Position numbers and translations under genes: made by a program. A DNA stretch of 64,000 bases. Source: Atopsyche davidsoni. Lineage: Eukaryota > Arthropoda > Insecta > Trichoptera > Hydrobiosidae. Under the pieces are notes generated by a model. The model saw only the letters and a list, made by a program, of their open reading frames with translations. It searched no databases and was not told where the DNA came from. The stretch's first letter is position 1. The number at the start of each line of letters is the position of its first letter. The DNA lies in NCBI GenBank assembly GCA_022113835.1, contig JAILWY010000026.1:10567001-10631000 (forward strand), read 5' to 3'. Positions 12,101-24,100 of the stretch are shown here, piece after piece.

Positions 12101-15100
12101 TATTTTTTTGGAAAGTTATTTTTAGATCTATTTCCAAAGCTTGCATAACAATGAAGATTATGAGAAGTCAATTTAATAGAAATAGTATATGGAGTGTATT
12201 TTTAACTTTTAAAGAATGTTGTAATCTACAATCAATTGACCTATAAATGTAAGACACTACTGACCATGGTCATGAGGAGTCGGCGTGGCAGGTTGCTCAG
12301 GAGGCGCTGCAGGTGAGGGAGCACCTCGCTCAGGTCGTGGGCCCTCCCCCTCTAATAATGTGCGGTCCAGCTGCACACCACTCAGCAAGGGAGCCAGCAC
12401 ACCTCGACATGTCTATCAAGATTAAATTTACATGTAAATACTAATTTACTTAATAGGGATCGGTTCATACCATTGATAATATAGAGATGAACAAACTTAC
12501 TTGAGCATACAGTTTGAGGATATCGGCATTGGTACCCTCGGGGAGCGTGCCGAACCAGTCATCAAGTGGCTCTGGTCTCGGGGCTCGCGGAACTCGCAGG
12601 ATTCCATCCCGTGATAAACGGGCGGCAGGTGCATGACGTCCCAGACGAGATTGTTCATAGGCCGCAGACAAATCGCGCAAGAAGTCACGAGCGCGGGCTA
12701 CTGGAGCAGCTGCATCGGGAACGAGCGCTACATAGCCAACATCACGAGCATAAGAATATGGCTCCAGCAACAATTTGTCCCAGTACTGCAGCGCATAAGG
12801 TGATAATGACACCCAATCACGATCATGGCCGACGAGGAGCGGTGGCACGGGTTGTGGTTCGCACAAGTCTTCAGTGCCGCGACCTGCCAGGCGATGGAAC
12901 TGACGCCATGTGAGCGGACCGGACACGGCATCCCACATACGCGTACTGCATTTCTTTTGAATGGCATCCTGTAACAGGGGCTGGAGGCGTCGCATGACAC
13001 GTACTACATCACGGCCACATCGCGGGGCGGGGGCACGTAGAAAAGGCCAACGATGAACAGCACGCGCAGAGCGTCCAGCTGCAGCTTCAAGTGCCAGGGC
13101 GGCCGCATCGCCACAGTCTTCAAACTCCAGCAGGTGCAGACCAGGTTCAGGCGGCAAGCTGGCAGCTGCCTCCTCAGCAGCTAAGTGAAGTACACTGGCG
13201 CTATTGCCGAGTACGCCGCACTGCTCCCGCACCAGCTCCACCAGTTCTCGGTCTCCAGCAGCACCACCCTCTTTTTTGTATTCTGCTGGATCTTCTGCAA
13301 GACCTATCAGAAGATATGACCAATTAGTGATATTTTGAATAATTTTTATACATTGTTTACCAGTATTTATATGGGACTTTGAATTTTTGGACCCTAAATA
13401 TTTTTTTTTCCTTTGAAAAACTGATATACACCTATACCTCCCTTTACGGCCTAGATACGTTTCACGAAACTTGGCCGCTAACCGAAAAGCCGTATAATTA
13501 ATCAATTATTCTAATACAAATTCAATGGGATCGGTTCCAAATTTGTTAAATATGTAACACTTTTTATACATTCTGGCCATATTTTTTTCCAAACATGATT
13601 CATTGTTGTTAATTTTAATTCCTTCCATGATTCACTGATGCTGTCAACAGCATCCTTGATGTTATAGTTTTTCCAAAATGTTTTAATTGAAGCTTTACCA
13701 TCGGTTTCCCTTATAAGTTGTCGAAAATTTCGGCGTAGGTAATATGCCTTAAAAGTGGCTATTGCACCCTGATCCATTGGTTGGATCAGAGCTGTTGTAT
13801 TTTTCGGCAGGTACTCAATCATGAAATCTTCAGGTAACTCGGATAAATTAGTAGGATGCCCTGGTGCATTATCCAAAATTAGCAAAGCCTTGTTGGTTAA
13901 GGGTCTAGGTCGCATAATCGAATTTTTTTGATCCTAGTCCGATTCTAGTCCGTTTTGCGAAAAATCCACTGCACCAATCGAAAAAATTTAAATGCAAAAA
14001 TTTTGATACATCCCTTCTTCCGAATAAAATATATTTTTATTTCTTATAAATTTACTATTAATATGATAAATATGTGTTTTTCCGATTGAAGTGTAGGAAT
14101 TTGGAGATTCATCTGGTCCATTTTACAAGAGTCCTAAACATTCAAAAGTTTTTTTTTCAATTGAAATTAAAAGATTAAATATAAACCATGTGCGTCTTAT
14201 TATTTTAAAAATTAAAAAAAAAAAATCTTTAACCCTTTGCACTCTTTGATTTTTTTAATTTTTCCGTTTACCAACTCCGAGGTAATTATGAGATTTTTGT
14301 TAATAAATTAGATGTTATTGTTACACAATAGATTATAATCATAAAACAAATTAATAACATATTTTTATGATATTGTTATGATTGTTTAGTTGTAAGGTAG
14401 TAAAAAAAAAGAGATAAGAGTCTATCAATAATTTATTTTGCGTACAATTTAAAGTTTAAAATTTATTTTGGTGTGGTATTTTTTTAAAGATTCTCCTGTA
14501 TGGAGGCCCGGCTTCCTTTCACAGGTCTCGCAACAGAAAGTGCTTTCTCTTCTTCCTCCCTGAACATTCCTATTGGAACACACCATGCAATTTTTATGTT
14601 TTTTCTGAGAATTAGAAAATATAAAATGACTTTTTCCATCTAAGCGCTGAACAGTGTCACCTGTGGATAATCGCCCTGATTTTGATATCGGAGCACGAAA
14701 GTCTCCTATGAGCTCCAGTAACAACTTTTCTCTAAATGCTTTATAGCTTATTGGATTTGCATTATTATTGCATTCTTTATACAATATATATGCATTTTCT
14801 ATGGAGGTTTCTAGACCCTAGAAAAACAGTTTTCTCCACCATTTTAATGTTTTTCGCATAAAACAATAGGATGTTGCGTATTGGTCTGCGACAACCACCT
14901 CGCCCATATTTATATTATCTGATTAACTAACTGTTCATAAATAAAAAACATACTCGGTACCTGTTATTGTTAGCAGGGTCTTGCTACCTGACTCTTTATG
15001 GCGGCAACCGCCCGCCTCCGTCGAGTGACAAATCGTAAAAAGTGCTACATTCTCGTAAATATTTAGCTAATAATACTTTTGAATAACTTACCAAAATATC

Positions 15101-18100
15101 ACGAAATTACTAATGTATGTCTTTCACAATACATACAAAAAAGATTTGATAAAATAAAAGTAATAACAATAATAATAAATATACTTTTGCCAAACACTGT
15201 AAAATGTCGAGCCCAGCTCGACATAGGAGTTGGCGTGAAGAAACGCGATGTCGAGTCCAGCTCGACATAGGAGTGGAAAGGGTTAACAAACTTTGGTTTT
15301 GAAAAGTCGTCATTTTATCAACATCTCCAAGATTTTATTTTACCCTGAAAATGGACGTTAATTAAATAATAAAAAATAGATAAATATAATTTATACTTTT
15401 TTCAATACTTTGTAAAAAAAAATCAACTTTCGATATAGCAAAATAAAGTGACAATTAAATGACACGATTGGACTGCCTCTGGTGTCTGGTTGGCACACCA
15501 GAGGGCAGTCCATTACCTGGCGAAATCGTGTCATTTACTCAAAAACGGACTAGAAAATGATCAAAAAAACTCGATTATGCGACCTAGACCCTTAAGTTAT
15601 TGTCTCGCAAATATTCAGTCACTTCTGTACAAAAGTGATTTTTGAACCAATCCTCAAAAGTAGCTTTAGTCATCCAAGCTTTCTTGTTGGATTTCCATAT
15701 GACGGGTAATTAATTTTATTTAGTCCTTTAAGAGGCCTTGGATTTTTGGACAAATATATTAAAAGTGGTTTTAGCTTAAAATCACCCGCGGCATTTGCAC
15801 CAAGTAGCAAAGTTAATCGTTCTTTAGACACCTTATAACCAGGCGAAGATTTTTCGGTTTTTGAAATGTACATGCGATCAGGCATTCGCTTCCAATAAAG
15901 CCCTGTTTCGTCTACGTTAAATACTTGTGCAGGTTCATAACCACCTCTTTCAATAATTCCCTTTAAAATTTTGGGATATTCCTTAAATGCAGCCTCATCG
16001 TCGCTATCTGTTTCACTTTTCATTTTCAAATTATGCAAATTAAATCTATTTTTAAATTATTCAAACCATCCTCGGCTTGCTTGGAATGTGACATCTTCAG
16101 GAGATTCATTAGTATCTCCATTCTTCAAATTTTCGAAAATACTTAAAGCTTTTTCCTGGATAATCATTTGACTCATTGGCATTCTCCGTTTGTTATTGTC
16201 TTCAATCCATATAATCAATAGTTAAAATAAGTTAAATAAAAAATACACATTAAAATTTTTTGATTTGTACATACATATGTACTTACGTACCAAAAATGTC
16301 CCTAATTATTTACAATTATTCCAGTTAATGTGTAACAATCAGTAATAAATATGTACACAAAACACTCACAGACAAGTCTAAATCGGCCGCTCTATGAGCA
16401 CACACTGAATAACGCTTGTAAACAAAATAACATTGAAAAAAAGTTTTTTGGCCGTTATAGCGAAACATTTAAGGCCGTATATCGAAAACGTGCCATAATT
16501 GAAAAGGGCCGTTATAGCGAAAGGCCGTATAACGAGCGGCCGTATAGCGAGGTATGGGTGTATCAACCAATGAAATATTGTCACAACTAAACTGTCGCAG
16601 ACTGTGTTATAATAGTATTTAGATTTCAGGGCATGACACAGTGCTAAGCATATTTGAATGTATTTAAATTTATTGGTCACTTAAAAAAACACGCAATGAC
16701 ACTTAATATCTTAAACTCAATAAACATGTAAAATAGTTTCCATCATAGGAAATGCAAAGAGCTATGTATCTTAAAATAGAATTCATAATGCTTGATAAAT
16801 GGCCTCTTGGGATATTTGCAGATTGTACTGTTGAAAACATATTTCAATATTTAATAAAATTATATTTAACTACCTTTTCCAAATATGTAGTAAAAATAAA
16901 AAAATTGTTATCAATTCAAAATGTGTCTCATAACTATAACCATCTTAGAGAATTCATATTAAACTTTATCTACATTTATATAAATTACATATTCAGAAAA
17001 TAATAGTGGAAAATAAGGAACCCTTATTCAAAAGCTATGAGTCAACTTATAGTAAAGTGTGAAAGTAATGAAGAAAGTAAGAACTCACCAGTAATTTCCA
17101 TTTCATCTTCATAAAATAGTCCAGCTCGGTGGGCGAGTCTCCTGTTGACGACAGCACTGAAACCGCAACTGCACCGAATAGGATCCTCATCGGGAGGCAC
17201 GGGGGGAACAGGGGGTGCAGGAGAGGCCGCTAGCGAGGGTGGAGAGCCAGGAGATGCAGGTGACGCCTCTCCTACCGTCCCCGCCGACAGATACACTCCT
17301 GAGTCCGCCCCGCGAATATTACCCACAACCTGGGAAACATTTTATTGTTTTCATTACCAATGGCAACCAAAATATGCAATTATATATTTGACAGATTGAC
17401 TTCTCTGGACAGTCAAATAAACAGTGGTGGTTTTGAAATTAAAAATTATGTGGCCACCACCAAACAGTTTCTCATGACATGGTAATTAAATCGATTCCAT
17501 TTTTGATCATCTATTCTAATATATATTAAAATTCAACATAAAAAATTCTAAAATAAATAATCTGTAAGTTTATAATTTGTTCACAGCTCTCTTTTTTACT
17601 AAATTTGTTCTTATACATTTCACAATAGTTAACATAAACACCACACAGTTTTAAAATAATAACAATTTTGATTATGTGCATCAAAATTTATTTAAAATTC
17701 AATATTAAACTCTTCCAAGTAATGTTGACTCTTGGGACCCAAAAAAAATTTTTTTTTTTTTCAAAAATAGATTAATGCATAAAGGCCTGATATTCAAAAA
17801 TGGTATCCAATTAGTGTCCTAAGGATTTTGTTCAAATTATAATTCTATAGAAACAATAACATTTCAAATTTAAAAGATTATTTTTTTATGGCTACCACTG
17901 AGAACTTAAAAATTAAAACATCTGTGAACATGAAATAGATCATTATCTTCGAAAGGCAGCAGAGTAATCGATTAATATAAATTTGAAAGAATTTCTCAGG
18001 TGGATTGCTTACTTTGGGTCCAGCGTTGCAAACACACATGGTGCAGCTGTCAAAGTTGTGGTCTCTGAAGATGTTGAGTGAGGTGTCAGCAAGTAGCAAG

Positions 18101-21100
18101 TTAAGGAGTAGCGAGCAGGCTGCGGCAGGTGGTGGCGCAGGAGAGGCGGCGGAAGCAGGCGATGGTGGTGCAGGTGGAGCGGCTGAGCCCACCCCTGATA
18201 GTCCACCCACGGATGCGGGTTGAGAGATGCTGCCCACGCTATGCAGACTGTGCAGACTATGCAGGCTGGGAAGATGGGCATGATGAGGCGAGCGCGCTGG
18301 TGGTGGACGAGCAGCCCGAGGGTCGGTAGCACCCGCGTGCCACGATGGTAGGTACACGCAGTGCGAAGGCGGTGGTACTCCAGTCAAACCTGACAGTGCT
18401 GCATATTTTGAGGAACCCACATACTTACAGATGGGGGGCGGCTTAAATACATAAGACCAATCCTATAAAAAAAAATAGCAAAATTAATAACTCAATATTG
18501 GTGTTAAAAAGTAAAAAGACAGAAATGTAGGTATAGTAACCTCAATAGGCTCATCAGGAGGAGAGCCGCAGCGAGTATGCGAAGGCGGGCCATGCTCAGA
18601 GTCAGGCAGTGTGAAAGCCCCAGGGGAAGGCTGGGGGTGGTGTTCTAAGGAAGGAGGAGTGGGGAACATCTTGCAGAGCTCTTCAGGACGCACAGCGCCA
18701 GCACGGTTGCCTGAGCGGGCGATAGCAGACAATGTCTCCTCTCCGATGCCACCTTTGTTGGAATCAGGTGGTGTCTGGACAATCTGGAAAAGACGAATTA
18801 AACATCCATTAAGGAATTGAGCGGTTTCAAGCGCCAACAAGTGGCGTTTTGTGAATCATAATAAGTACGTGAAAGATGCGAGAGTGACCGCAGTGAGGAA
18901 GATTACAGTTGAAGTTTGAAAGAAAGATGTGTTGACCGATAAGACTTTCAGCAATCAGTGAACCGCTGCCGACGCCGTATCGTGTAGACTTTTGGACGGC
19001 AATAAAACCGTGACCAACTGCAGATGATGAACGACTACACGCCCCGAGATACTAAATAATCGTCTAGCATTCATGTCCTCATAAGGTGTGTAAAAATTGC
19101 TACGAAATCGCATCTGCAGGGGATAGTACCGCAGGAAACAATTGAAATGGACATCTTAGGGCTACAGATATTTTATGACGAGTGATGGGATGAGCTTCAC
19201 GCGGCACCGAAGAGGAATGAGAGCGCAGAGCTCTTGGGAAGCGGAGGCGTGCGACCACGACGGTGAAGGCGACCGGGCGGATGAGATGTTAGCGGAGCGT
19301 GTATGAGAAGCGGGTTAGGTGAAGAAGACATTAGAACACAAGCAACACTCACAAGCCTTACCGTCTCGTCGCCACTCGCATCGTCAGAGTTATCAAATAT
19401 TTGGTCTAAGTCTTTATATGAAGGTTGCAGTCCGTCGGAAGTGAAGAGGTTCTTATTCTCCTTAGTATCATCCTGCAAATTAAAAAATGCTTCATATAAA
19501 AATAGCACGCCCGGGCCGGGACTCCCTATCCGTAGCGATTCCCTATGAAGCTCGTGTCCTCGCATACAAAAAATATCTGCTAGGCTACAGCCTGTCCACT
19601 GCATTCGTGTAAATTTTATGACCAAATTAATGTCAGCGCTAGAAATTTTCAAAAATTCACTAAGAAAGTTTAAAGGAATGTTCCCGAGGACTCGGAGACG
19701 GCTACCCACCTGTCCCTCTTGGCGGGGCTCTCCTTTCACGTAGGGCGGCAGTGGTCCACATGCTTGCGCCTCCACAGGTGCCATTTCCGTATGCGTGTGA
19801 CCCGCATACAGGTCCTCTCCACGACCTCCCGCCTCCCACTCTCCTTCCATCCCCACTCCAAGTCCGTCCTCCTGTTTGAACTTCTTTACCGGGTGGTTTA
19901 ACCTATTTGAAGAGAGGTACAGAATAAATGAGTAATCAAATATATTTGACTTGTGAGCACAAATTCATCAGCATACTTCTTACGTAAATGTTCCCATCGC
20001 CGTGTCACAATGGAAAGATAATCAACAATCCCATTGCGTTTCCCGGCTGGGCATATTTCAATCAATTTAGCGAGAAAAGATTCACCCAATCAAGTCTTAG
20101 TATTGAATGACAGTGAGCTCGCACGAATAAAGCTATTCTGACAAACATTGTCTATTTTAAACTATGGGAAAGAGAATTTAAAAAACTGAAATATTTTAAT
20201 TTATAATTCTAATTATTTTTGTATTATCAGTCTTTATAGTTAAGTGTATTATAGGTCTAATAATATTTTTTTTTTAAGCAAATTAAAATAAACATAGCTT
20301 AACATAATTTTTATTCTGTATAATATGCATATACTAACCAGGCGTCCAATGTGGTGTAGTCGTAGAGTAGGTGCAACGGCCGCTCTTCCTCAGCGGGGTC
20401 AGGTTCTGGCTCGTGCAGTGCTAGCACAGGTCTTTTGAGGCAGTCAGGAGAACCGGGAGGGTGTGGCGCACGCGGCGTGGTAGGTGACCGTGGAGAGCGA
20501 GGTGACCTTGGTGTATGCGGTGGTTGGGGTGGAGGCGTCGGCGCGGGCGTGTGCAGTGTGGGCGTGGGTGGCAGGGCACGAGGTGTAGGAGGCGCAGGCG
20601 GTGCTGGCGGAGATACGCCACCTGCCGGAGAAGGCGCACCGCAACTGCCGGGTGAGCCTCCACCAGGCGTACCGAAGGAACCACCGACGCTCGAACACCT
20701 GCAATAGTTAAAATTTTAGAAAACCTTCAAATTTTTCTCTATCTCGCAGCAATGTGTGAGACGAGAAGAGTTTGACTCGATGATGAGGATGAAAAGAAGA
20801 GAACTCGAGAACTGAATCAGGCTATGACGGGACGATATCTTGATGGACGAATCCCAACGAAAGCTCTCGAGGAGCCGACAATAATGAGTTAGATACTATG
20901 AAGGCTGAAAATATTAGGTGCGGTCAAATTGAGCAAATCGTTCAATTCTGAGTAAGCTGAATTTTGACCACAATTATTTTAACATGAGAAGTAGAAAAGC
21001 CATCACCGTAAGCAGAAAGTTATCAACGAGATCAGAGGCACCGTCACCGTGACCCCGCTGGAGAGTGGAGGGAGACATTGGTTATGCGGAATGACGGGTA

Positions 21101-24100
21101 ACATTTTGAATGAGAGGTTCGAGTACTGTATCACCTTATACTTCTGAGCATTTTGGCTTCGGTGAAAGGTCATATGATATTTACAAATGATCGATTTGGA
21201 TGCTTGGAACGATCTGATACTAAATTTCATTTAATCTGAAAAGAACAATGCATATAAAAAACTGAAAGTATCAAAACATCAAAAAGCGGAACTAGGCATG
21301 CGTACATGCATACATGTGAGGCCGGAGTGACGACGGGACAAGCGGGGCGCACGGCGCATGCTCTACAAGTTACGTCCCCGTGCGACTGCGGCCACCGCGG
21401 GGCGGAGGCCACAGTCGCCGAGGACCACACTCACGTGGGGGCGCGGCGAGGGGGACGGGGGGCGCGGCGATGGAAGGGTGCAGCGCGGCGTCGCTCGCTG
21501 CCCACGCGGCCCCGGCGCGGCCGGCATCTGCAAACAACACGCGCTCACCCAGTGTCCTCACCCCACCTGACCCCGCTCCTGCGCTCCTGCTCCGCTCTGC
21601 TCTACTGCGTACCATGCACATGAAGTATTCTAAAAGCTACGCACATTCGCACATCACTCCCACTCATCCGTCTCTATTTCTGAAATGGCGATTACTATTT
21701 CAACTTAAATGTTCACACGGAGACGTGTTCAATACTGAAGAGAAAGAATCGATAAATATTTAGATATAAACTAAACTTCATGCGATAATCGAGAATAATC
21801 TACTAGGACCGGGCCGGATGTTCACAAAGCCTACGCGAGTTACGCAAGGGCATGCAGACGGGGACGGCGCGGCACTCACTTGGAACAAGAGCAGTTGGCG
21901 CGGCGCGAGGGCTCCAGGAAGCCCCAATCGCGGCCGGGCTTGTCGGGCTCCACGGCCGCCGTCAGTTCTTCCGCACCGAGGCCCAGGTCGGCCAGCACGC
22001 GGTGCGCGAGGGAAGGCGCGGGCGGCGGCGGTCGAGCGGGCGGCGCGTCGTCGGCTTCCGTGAGCAGCACGTAGCGCGCGGGGTAGCGCATGCGCGCGCC
22101 GCCCACGGCCACCTCCACCGTGGCCCCGCCGCCCTCGCCCAGCGGGTAGAAGTGACGCCACGCGTCCAGCAGGCGCGCGGCCGCCTCGGGCGCGGGGGGG
22201 GCGGCGGGGCTCAGCAGCGTGCCGGCCAGGCCGAAGGGCGCCAGGATGACCTTCGGCTCGGGCGCGGCGGGGGCGCTCGGCGCCGGGACGCCGCCCGGGG
22301 CGACGAGGCGGCGGACGGGCGGGTGCTGCCGCACGTCCACGCTCGCGCACACCGTGCTCTCGCCGTGCACGAAGAACGCGAACGAGAACGACAGGTGCCA
22401 GCTGCTGAAATAGGCAGAGAGGCCGTCAGTGCCCGGGCGCCGCGCGAAACTCCGGGCGACAGGGCGATGATGGCGGGAGGCATACCTCTTGGCGATGTCC
22501 TCCTCGTCGCCGTCGTAAGGTTGGACGAACCACTTCCCCAGGCGGACGAAGTCTCGGGACAGCAGGCACCTGAAACGAGCGACACTCCGTTACGGCACCG
22601 CACCGGGCGAAACGTCGAACGACCCCGAACGCTCGGGAGCGAAAATGTACGGAGGAGAACGAAGTGCACGGTCAGACTCGACAGCCGGCACGCAGAGATC
22701 TCCGAGGTGCTCTAGGAAGCGTCCGGCAGGCGGACCGGCGAGGAGCGGCCGGCCCGCCGCCGAGCTTCCGCGGGAGTTCTCCGCGGACTCACCTCTCGAT
22801 CAGGTTGTGGAGCGCCTTGAAGAGCAGCGAGCGGCACTCGTAGGACAGGCCGCTCTCCCAGGAGCCCTGCTCGCCTTCTGCGGACAAGATCGAACAGTCA
22901 GTCGAGCCGAACGTCACGTCACATCAGAGTATCGAAAAATAACAAAGCGCCTAGACTCGCGCTTTATTTTTCATAGTGTTTTCATTCGGTATTTCTTTCG
23001 ACGGAGAGAAAGGAACGAAACCGACCGTCATTGAATAATTTGATGATAAATGTTCATAGAGAAAATTCCAGGGTAAAATAATGAGGATTCTCAGCGGAAA
23101 GTGACTCGCGAAGGGACGCCGGGAGGATACCGGAACGTTCGCCGCGATACGGCTTCGGTGAAAATGTCGGTCAGTTCCAGGGAAAGTGCACACCGGCGCG
23201 CATACGCCGGACCGGCTTTGACCGATAAGAGCGAAATGGAATATCGACACGTTCGCACGGCCGAGGCGCGGGCATCATCGACCGGCCGCTCGCGGAGACG
23301 GGCGCGGAGACGGGCGCGGAGACGGGCGCGGTGACGGGCGCGACGTCACGGACGGCGGGCACGCGACCCGGCCGGACTGACGTGACGTCACGCGGATGAA
23401 GCCCCGAAGCCCGGGCCGCGCGGAGGCGCACGGAGCCGCGCGGTGCCGCTAGCGGGCCGCGCGGTCCCGTTGCGTGGGAAGCGGAGGCCCCGGTCAACAA
23501 ACTGCCGCGCCGCGCTGCACGCCGGCCGACGCTCGCGCCTCCGCAACGACGTTACTGAATATCCTTCCTTTAGTCTCACTCGAAACGAAATAAACGCGAT
23601 TACCGAGGTACGGCTAAAAATTGACCGGCGTTTACTTGTACAAACTCATACTTGCAAAGTTAATACTGATTTCGTACCGATACAATTTAAAAAAGCTTCT
23701 GCAAATTAATGAAATCGACATTGGAAACGTAAAACACAAAATCCCACAAACGCCAGTTACACGATAGTAAATAAAGTAGAATCCAAAACAGCTCGAACGC
23801 TATGTCCAAAAAAAAAATTTTTTTTTATCCCGACGCGATTTCGAGTGACCGCAAGGCAAACCCTTCGCTCGTTTTTGGGTAGATATCTCTCCGATAAATC
23901 GCGAGGTCGAGTTCGGGTCGAGAGTATTAATTGTCACCGCATGCAGAAGACGGTGACGGGTCGGGTGGCCGGGCGGATCGATGCGCCGCCCCCGCCCCGC
24001 CTCAAGGTCGCCGCCTGATGGCCGATGGCCGATGCCCGCCGCCGCCCCCCGCCCTGCGCCCGCCTGCATCCTCGGCCGCAACAAGTCGAGAAACCCGCTC

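Larger units (their letters stand above)
13901..15591. mobile_element. TTAA-flanked MITE inserted in the Tigger element
   Basis: TTAA lies at 13897-13900 and 15592-15595. The ends are near-perfect inverted copies beginning GGGTCTAGGTCGCATAATCG and continuing for over 30 bases. TTAA duplication and GGG-type ends indicate a piggyBac-mobilised MITE. Near the right end is a strong hairpin (about 15467-15514, GGACTGCCTCTGG pairing with CCAGAGGGCAGTCC). It is itself interrupted by another element at 14233-15282. Without that it would be about 640 bp. A second copy lies at 28278-28850. Confidence 0.9.
13511..16210 (-). pseudogene. Broken Tigger (DDE_1/CENP-B-like) transposase
   Basis: Reading on the minus strand, 16205-16020 encodes a partial CENP-B-type helix-turn-helix ([11 protein letters not shown], then GWFE) interrupted by an in-frame stop just after GWFE. 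The stretch 16038-15670 gives the start of the DDE core with [12 protein letters not shown]. After a frame break and a foreign insertion, 13915-13511 resumes with [11 protein letters not shown] and [12 protein letters not shown]. The three catalytic acidic positions (VDE, DNAPGH, MDQG) can all be seen, but stop, frameshift, insertion and loss of the first DNA-binding helix-turn-helix make it non-functional. It is a relic from the host's own transposon load, not a host gene. Confidence 0.88.
13429..16560 (-). mobile_element. Tigger-type pogo transposon in Med13 intron 11
   Basis: The terminal inverted repeats read CACCTATACCTCCCTTTACG (left, inward) and CACCCATACCTCGCTATACG (right, inward), and a TA lies at each edge (13427-13428 and 16561-16562). 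The element lies wholly inside the Med13 intron between exons 11 and 12 and is oriented with its transposase on the minus strand, like Med13. It is split by a second, TTAA-flanked insertion (13901-15591). Without that insertion it would be about 1.4 kb, so it is already internally shortened compared with full Tigger elements of roughly 2.5 kb. Confidence 0.88.

Noticed and set aside
16351..16590. 79-codon frame near the Tigger right end
   Set aside because: It is translation of the terminal inverted repeat and subterminal GCCGTATA repeats.
21852..22715. 287-codon plus-strand frame
   Set aside because: It is the antisense shadow of Med13 exons 3-5, which have matching splice phases and conserved residues.
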